Below are positions 57,286 to 64,000 of a stretch of 64,000 nucleotides of DNA, piece after piece (position 1 is the first letter of the stretch; each line of letters opens with the position of its first letter). Origin of the DNA: Kwoniella bestiolae CBS 10118 (taxonomy: Eukaryota; Basidiomycota; Tremellomycetes; Tremellales; Cryptococcaceae); NCBI RefSeq assembly GCF_000512585.2, contig NC_089242.1, positions 1,426,001 through 1,490,000 of the forward strand, given 5' to 3'. Position numbers and translations under genes: made by a program. The notes under the pieces are model-generated. The model ran no database searches. It saw only the letters and a list, made by a program, of their open reading frames with translations, and was not told the DNA's origin.

Positions 57286-59780
57286 CTAACCTCTGTCAGC
57301 CAAGACACCACCAGTCACCTGACCATCAGCAAGAGGTCTTCTGAGCTTGTTGGCTTTGTCTTCAACTACGAAAGTGGCAAGTACTCTCTCATCAGAGTGC
57401 CGAGTTCGCACATCGTCGATACCGTAGAATACAGCTGTGGCATCTTGTCGAGTGAGGTGGAGTTCGACTTCACACCAAGGACAAGGATATCAGTTATGCT
57501 GTCAAGCGAGGGGCTGGTTCGCCGATATGTGAAGACACTCACAATATCCTCTGGTGGCACCTTCGCTCCATTGGAGCTCTTCGTTACCTGTCGCGTTGAT
57601 CAAGGCAGTAGAAGTTTGGATGTACTGTTCAGCAGGTAAGGGTTTGTTCAAAGCTGCAATGCAAATTTTGAGAAGATGCTTGTCATTGATTAACATCTTA
57701 TAATTTAGGGAAGAAGCTTACTACTATTGTAACCGAGGGAAGAAGGCGATGACACGGCAGTACCAGCAAATTCAACGGCATAAGAACCATCACCAGTGAC
57801 AGTGTTGTATCCCTCTTTCTCGTCGTACGTGATATCAGATACCCAATTAGCACTGTCCAACGTATATCATATCAGCCACGTCCAGTACGCTCACATGGGG
57901 TCTGATGATCGAGATGGTTATACGTACTGAGAATCACCAGACAGGATAATAACATTATCAATATTGTTCTGACTGATCGTGTCGAGCACTCTCCTTCTAT
58001 TGGCTTTGTATCCATCCCAGGCATCTACATTGTCAGACACAAGATTTGCGACTATCCGAGCAAGGGTCACAGTATGATGAGCTCATTCCAACGATGGACC
58101 AAGAGCCGAGCGAGGGTTACTCACAGACAATCTGTTGACCAACCAGTTTCCATTGAGCACCTCTCTCCGAAGAATTCTTTAATTCGTTGTAAAACCAGTT
58201 TTCCTGTCTTCCGCCCATCAACGATCTCGCGTCGTCGTTCTCGAGAAGTCTAACTTCGGCGGCTAACGAGAGAAAATGAGGATCCAGCGTTAGGTGCCTC
58301 ATATTTACCTGTACGAACGGAAAACGAAGCACTCACTATTGTAGTACAGATCGGTGAGGTCCCTGTTATATTGTCTAGTATCAAGCATGAATAAATCGGC
58401 GAGAGTACCGAATTTGAATGATCTCCAGATTCTCAGCCCATCGTCTGTGTCGACCTGCAAGCATCACACACGGATTATCATGAGCTTCATTGGACACTTC
58501 TGCTCATTGGGGTGCCAAACGACGGTAAGAACACGTACCGTTCGAATGGGCAGCCACTCAAAGTATGCCTTAACAGCATTCGCCTTCCTCTCGGTGAAAG
58601 AAGTGTTATATTGGGTACCAGCAACAGTATCATTCGAATCTGCCGAACCAGCTTTCCAAGAGTTATCCGCAACTTCATGGTCGTCCCAGACCAATTGCCA
58701 TGCATGACTAGCATGGAGAGCCTGCAGATCCTCGTCGCTTCGATATTGCTTGTACCGGGTTCGATAGTCTTCCAAAGTGAACAATTCCAGGTTCGGTTCT
58801 GGGACTCGACCACTACCTCGCCAATCAAGATATCAGTTCGATTCGTCACGCTAGAGTCTAGTTGATGTGATTAGAGCAAGAGAGAAGGAGGGAATGAAGG
58901 AAGCTCACATATCCCTTCCATCGCCGTAACACGAGTAATAGTCTTTACATCCATCTCCCCTGTATTCGTAGATGTAATCTCCAACATGGACCGCATAATC
59001 TATTGAATCTCTAGCAGCGGCATTACCATAGGCGTTGAAGAATCCATACGGGTAGTTGGAGCAGGAGAATACTCTAAAATCACAATCAATCAACTTGTCT
59101 CAGCTCGAAAGGATAGATCTCAGAAGTGTCACGATGCGTCGCACTCACGCAAAAGAGAGCTTATCAACCTCCACGTCATCCTCCTTGGGGGTGGTCAAGA
59201 ACCTCCCCACAGGCGAGACATTCTCCTTATCCGCGCAATTCGCGAATCGGTAATAGTAGGTAGTTCTCGGTTCCAGCCCCTTGGCTTCTACCTTGTACGA
59301 GTAATCTACATCCTGGGTTGTCCATACTTGATCGGCGGTAATGATATCTGACCAGGAATCGTTGGATTTGGATACTTGGTATTCCAGACAGACTGGTCGG
59401 GGGTCGTCGGTGGTGGGTACGGGGTGTGTCCAGAGGATCACAGAGTCGGATTCTATGGGGTCAAGTCATTAGTCTCTGTTAGGACTATGGAATGCATCGT
59501 GGTGGAAAGACTGGATGAGCCACAAGAGAGAATTACAAAGAAAGACTCAAGATTGTCGTATCAGTGACTCACCAGGATCGCCCGAAGCTACATTATAAGG
59601 GAACTCGACCTTCCCATCATAGTACTCCCATCTCTTATGATTCCTCCTCACAGCATCTCGGGAAGTCCCAAGCTGAGGAACTCTGAAGGAGGGCGAATCG
59701 TATGCCCTATTGTGGATGATAGATGCCACGGCGGGACTGGCGAGAGCAAGAAGGAGGAGGGATAGCATTGTCGAAGCCAC
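57286..59780 (-). CDS. PhoD-family alkaline phosphatase/phosphodiesterase, secreted
   Basis: PhoD enzymes hydrolyse phosphate mono- or diesters using Ca and Fe. Ten exons (59780-59573, 59452-59149, 59073-58909, 58812-58539, 58454-58337, 58262-58125, 58024-57928, 57852-57722, 57653-57543, 57467-57286) give 575 residues. A signal peptide (MLSLLLLALASPAVAS) is followed by the N-terminal domain (NVASGDPESDSVILWTHPV, YYYRFANC) and the catalytic domain: VFSCSNYPYGFFNAY, HVGDYIYEY, RVPEPNLELFTLEDYRTRY, VWDDHEVADNSW, FMLDTRQYNR, VIILSGDSHANWVSD. The metal-binding Asp, Asn and His residues of these motifs are present. The last acceptor is GAAG, chosen because it restores GYFEL. Secretion suggests phosphate scavenging. 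Confidence 0.93.
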
Positions 59781-60889
59781 TGCTTTCTTGGAGGTTCAAG
59801 GGGGAAACCATGGTTATGCGATGCTATAACAGACTATATTATATACTATTTTACCATCTTACTCAGAGTGCTTGACGGACCAACGAGATGTCAGAGATTT
59901 ATCAGCCATCATCCGCGAAAATGGGTCTACCACCTGGGTCCGGTGTGAACCACGTTCGAAAGTGCATGATATTGACGAATGATCAAGCATAGATAACATA
60001 TCAGTGTTGATATGTATGGTGGACGAACGTGCTTCTATTGCGTCGGCGAAGAACTGTTTAATGATAACTACCTAGTAAATGATGTGACCCGGTCGACTGG
60101 AAGCACATGCTCTATGACGAGCGAGGAAGTAACACCTACTCGTGTACTGAGAGGAAGAATCAACGATGTGATGGGATGCCGATAATTAGGGAAGTAATGG
60201 TAACATCTATGCTGACTCGTAGCGGTCTCCGATCGAATAGGAGGCACGTGCGCGCAGACTCCGTCGTTTAGTAGTCGACATGTCTTCTATTAGCGTGTGG
60301 AGGGTTTTCAGAGGCACCGGGAATGACAAGTGCATGTCGTTGTTGAAAGAGGATGAGTGACATGGTGGAGGGAGGTGCATCTAATGTGGTGTAGTGATGT
60401 GATGAGTGAGGGTTGAAACCGTCAGCAGCAAATGTCTGTCTGACCAAGAAAGACCGTTTCGGAATAGATAGTATGTATACATATCGACTTCGTAATCTTC
60501 TGCTTAAGGTCAAGGTACGACTCCCGATATCTCGGTGACATCCAGCGGAGAACACCTGCGGGAAAGGTCGTACTCTTATCGTGATTCCCACGACCGACCG
60601 CATAGCAGCATAACAAAGGAAAAGCAGTGCATGAATGCGTGTATATATATCTATGTATACATTTGTTGTTCGTACAATAATGAGATTGAAAGGGTATAAT
60701 GACAAACTAGATATATATAACCTTGATGTTACAGGATATACAAAACGACATGAAAACAACAATGACCAATCCAACCCCAAGAACCCAAACGACCCAGAAC
60801 GATGGAAATGCGACAACGCGATGAAAACGGGGACAAACGAGAGATGGCTCGAAGATATATCACAACATGCTGAGGACGAGAAACACTGA
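59781..60889. other. Intergenic, no gene seen
   Basis: 1.1 kb: PhoD promoter on the left (minus-strand TATA at 59838-59845) and 3' flank of the next minus-strand gene on the right. A 219-residue minus-strand ORF at 60268-60927 overlaps that gene's last exon and is not supported. Confidence 0.5.
59838..59845 (-). promoter_or_regulatory. TATA box of the PhoD gene
   Basis: On the minus strand this reads tatataat, about 58-65 nt before the ATG. Confidence 0.45.
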
Positions 60890-62669
60890 TCATGACATGA
60901 AGAAAGTCTCGGCCATATCCTGCTCATCCTTGCTCAATTTCATATGTGTCATCTGACCTCTTGCTGCCGCCGCGATCGAAGCTGAAGAATGAAGTGTGGG
61001 GGCGCATGATTGTCGGTTCTTGGCTATGCGTGCTTGTTGGGCTTGATAGGCGTCATGGGACGTTGGTGGGGGGAACGCCGATTGTCTCTTCGGCGCGGTC
61101 TTGGTTTTCTACAATATCAAAGAAACCTGGAATCAGTACTTCGTCTTCAAAGGGGGCATGGAATCGCAAGGAGATAAACGACTCACGTCTGATAGATTCA
61201 TAACCGATTTCCTCCATTTACTCTCCTTCCTGCCCAAATCACCCATCGGTCCCGTCCCTACAGGAGCCTTTCGAGGAGGACTCGAACCAGCGAATTTGAT
61301 GCCTTCATAGATCTTCTCTGGAGAAAGTCCAGTAGGCGGGTTGGTAGAAGTTGGTGACACTTTGCGAGCTTGGGGAGCAGGCATGGGAGGACTAGACGAG
61401 CTCGAAAGAGGGGTGACGATCTTCGTTTCTGCTGATGATGATAGGACCGACGATCTGATGCTGTTGGCTGATGCTGGACCATTGGTGGTGGTTCTGGAAG
61501 GGATTTTGATAGGTTCGAGAGGTCTGACAACGTCGTGTGACTCGGTATCTTCCTTCTTTAGCGAATCAGAAGTAGTATTTACGACAGGAGCAAGTACAGG
61601 TGGTGCCTCGACAGAAGCGAGAGGGGCAGGAGTTTCGTCTTCCTCGTCAAATTCGAATCCTTCTAAACTCAGCATTCCCTCGGCCTTCTTCTTGGTCACA
61701 GTCGATTGTTTGGCTGGGGTAGGGGCAGGAGACAACGTGAAATCTACAGGAGGCGCAGCGCCAGGTGGTAAAGTAGGAACATCTTCGGAGATAGGTGAAG
61801 GTGGTAGTGGGATTTTCATTGGGTCCGTCTCTTTCGCTGGAGGCGCTATTGGTGTGATAGGTAGCGGAGAATCTACCACCACTGGTCGATCAGAAGAAGC
61901 CTTTGATATCGCTGATACTGGTCCTTTCTCATTTTTAGAGGTATCGATCTTTGACAAAGTAGGTTTGTTCACTGTACCAAAAGCCATTGTCTTCCTCTTA
62001 GCTAAGGTAGCTGATTTGCTATCTTCTTTGACCGATTTTTCAGATGGCAATGTCGTAGCTGATCTTCCAGTGAGCTTTCGAAGGAAGGAAGAGAAGCCTG
62101 AGGATTGTTTAGTGGGCATGGGAGGTCGAGATGGTGCAGGTGCCGCGGTTTTCGCTTGGGGGACAGCTGGTTTCTCAGATACAGCGGGAAGAGATGGAAC
62201 CGGTGGGGCATTTCTGATGGAGGAATTGTCAGTTTTTCAAGGTCGTGTGCACGTCCAGGCAGTACCGGATCTAAACGACTCACTTTTCGCCGACGCTCGA
62301 CGCCCTCTCCCGACCTTTCTCACCACCCTTCTTCTTCCTTAAGGTTTGCATGGATTTACTCAAGTTCAATCTCCCTTTCTTGACTTCTTTTACTGGACTA
62401 GGGTACTCTAACTCTTCGTCAATAGTAGATTCGATTTTAATTGGCGCCGACCCGTTCTTGATAGACACCTGCAACAAAGGAGGGTCGATAGGAGTGATGA
62501 GAGTTTCGGTGTCTTCGTTAGATGAGGTGACTTGGTTGAGTTGTAGCTGTGAGTTTTGCGAGTCTTCGACGGTAGAAGAAGCGGAATGAGTTAAAGATGG
62601 TCTCGAGGTTGATCTTTCCAGGGAGTGATCGCGTGCCGAAGCAGGTGGGGGAGAAATTACTGTTGACAT
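60890..62669 (-). CDS. Low-complexity protein, unknown function
   Basis: Exons 62669-62284, 62213-61187 and 61108-60890 give 543 residues. Most of it is Pro/Ser/Thr-rich disorder with basic patches (KKGRLNLSKSMQTLRKKKGG, KWRKSVMNLSD). Two short ordered-looking motifs stand out: FSSFLRKLTGRSA near residue 170 and LEGFEFDEEDE. The C-terminus after the last intron (RGQMTHMKLSKDEQDMAETFFMS) is helical and likely conserved. The two introns have canonical sites and keep phase. No family recognised; a signalling or cytoskeletal adaptor is only a guess from composition. Confidence 0.7.
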
Positions 62670-64000
62670 CTTGTCTGGATGGAGGCTGAAGCTGAAACTA
62701 TTGGAAAAGGGGCTGAGGCTTTGCTTGGAGGTTTGGTTTATATATGTTTATATGTTTCGGATCTTTTTACGTCAAAATGGAGACCAACGTCAGCTGATGT
62801 TGTTGCTGGGTTCCTTTGTTGGAAAACGCCACCCCCAGGATCCAGTCAAAGCGTATGTTTGTCCCTCGGAGGGGGCACCGGTCCAATGCACAGACGAAGA
62901 GCTACAAAGAAAGGACCGCTCACCAATTTGCTTGACAAGTCAAATCAGGTCAGACGACTAAAAGGTGATGGTAATTTATCGATTTCAGTATCCGAGTAAA
63001 GATCAATTTGTTTGGTTTTCGCCAAAAAGTAGAATTTCGGGCAAAACGGGAGCCGGACGTTTTCTGGATCTTGTTGTCGATCGACGCGCTGTTTACGTTG
63101 GTCGCTTGAATTGGATTATAATGAATTATATTGCAGAGACGACAGAAAGTGATCAACAGGCAGGGGGTAGTTGGTAGTGAAGAAGATGTATCAATGCATG
63201 TTGCATGTTCACATCAGTATCGTTGCTCACACCTACAAATGGATGGGATGGGCTGCTCGACGGAATCTCTCGCTTGAGCATACAGTCGAGAGTTGCAGCT
63301 GCAGTCCAGAAGATGAACCCTTGCACTATATAAACTCAATATGGACAAACTACCCAAAACGTCCTGCTGAATAGTTTAATTGAGTCTTGTTTACCCCGTA
63401 CCTTCTCTTCTATCCCTTCGATTGGTATTTTCCGTTCACCCTGAATTTCCGTAGTCCTGCCGGACAGTCCGGGCGTATGTGGGGAAGATCGTGTGCGATC
63501 CTCAACATGCAGCCAAAGCACAGTATTCGATTTAACGCCGGTGATGTCACGTAAAATGCATGAAGCTACAGAAGCTGGGTCTGGCCCAATCTGAGCTTGT
63601 GTACCTGAAGGTGAATGAATCCATTGATCGATTTACAGTACAAGCAGAAAATCCAAATCGATACAATCAGGGAATTTACAGGAAACTCGGAAACGGAACG
63701 GAACGTAAGGGTAGCACACTGAACGAACTTTCTCATCTTTTACCGTTTGATCCAGCTTTTTAGGCAGGCAAGGTTATCTTCTCCAGAGGCGCAGAAGCCT
63801 CTTCCATCAGTGTCATCATCAACCCGATAAAGAGTTCTCACGGTCGGAATATCATCTCCGGACTGCGATGGATGTTAAACTAATGATCTCATTCACAGCA
63901 TGAGGGACATCTGGTCAATCGTAGAAATGATCGCTGGAAAGGGATTAGACTAGGAACAGCGTAGTCCTGAAGTCCGGGATATTACAAAAGCAGGGTAGTC
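62670..64000. other. Right-end region without recognised genes
   Basis: 1.3 kb after the last gene's start. It must hold that gene's promoter. Remaining ORFs are under 110 codons, overlap in different frames and lack splice or domain evidence. A gene entering from the right cannot be excluded. Confidence 0.4.

Noticed and set aside
60268..60927. 219-codon minus-strand ORF between PhoD and the next gene
   Set aside because: It overlaps the final exon of the neighbouring gene in another frame, and its Ser/Arg/Phe-rich product shows no domain or signal.
61341..62342. 333-codon plus-strand ORF antisense to the low-complexity gene
   Set aside because: Repetitive Gly/Val/Ser composition expected from the complement of a Pro/Ser/Thr-rich coding exon; the minus strand has proper introns and phase.
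1..64000. rRNA genes, CRISPR arrays, bacterial operons or a full transposon
   Set aside because: None seen. The only transposon-derived sequence is the integrase finger region inside the gene at 25230-28488, with no terminal repeats or polymerase nearby.

Overview
The window is nuclear DNA of a basidiomycete yeast, most likely a tremellomycete of the Cryptococcus/Kwoniella kind. Almost every gene is cut by short introns, mostly 50-110 nt, with GTNNGT donors, CTRAY-like branch sites (often gctgat or gctgac) and YAG acceptors. The products are eukaryotic (chaperonin subunit, ribosomal protein uL3, TRAMP poly(A) polymerase, KEOPS kinase, MICOS subunit, GATA factor). I rebuilt the multi-exon genes by hand. 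The exon lengths close in frame for all of them except one locus near 39 kb.

Layout. 0-14.4 kb: the 3' end of an unknown gene, a RAD51 paralog (XRCC3/Rad57 type), a secreted Ser/Thr-rich protein, cobalamin-independent methionine synthase (MET6), an NSRP1-type splicing factor, a tiny spliced locus, and a long BRCT protein. 14.4-21.6 kb: a gene-poor stretch holding five small plus-strand genes of unknown function, some with a common N-terminal motif. 21.6-30.2 kb: a senescence/spartin-like protein, a glutathionyl-hydroquinone reductase, a four-helix membrane protein fused to a Ty3/gypsy integrase zinc-binding region, and a nuclear-looking unknown. 30.8-39.4 kb: TRF4-type poly(A) polymerase, BUD32 kinase, a GATA-like factor with a long upstream region, and one unresolved locus. 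39.9-50.5 kb: RPL3, a type I membrane protein, mitochondrial uS19 (RSM19), CCT3, a GNAT acetyltransferase and a MIC12-like MICOS subunit. 51-64 kb: a tandem pair of prenylcysteine-oxidase-like flavoproteins, a PhoD phosphatase, a low-complexity protein, and 1.3 kb without a recognised gene.

The genes are mostly unrelated housekeeping functions rather than one pathway. The exceptions are the small-gene cluster at 15.5-20.8 kb, which looks like a local family, and the tandem flavoproteins, which keep the same eight-exon plan. The most novel item is the gene at 25230-28488, where a predicted cellular membrane protein ends in a transposon-derived HHCC integrase finger.
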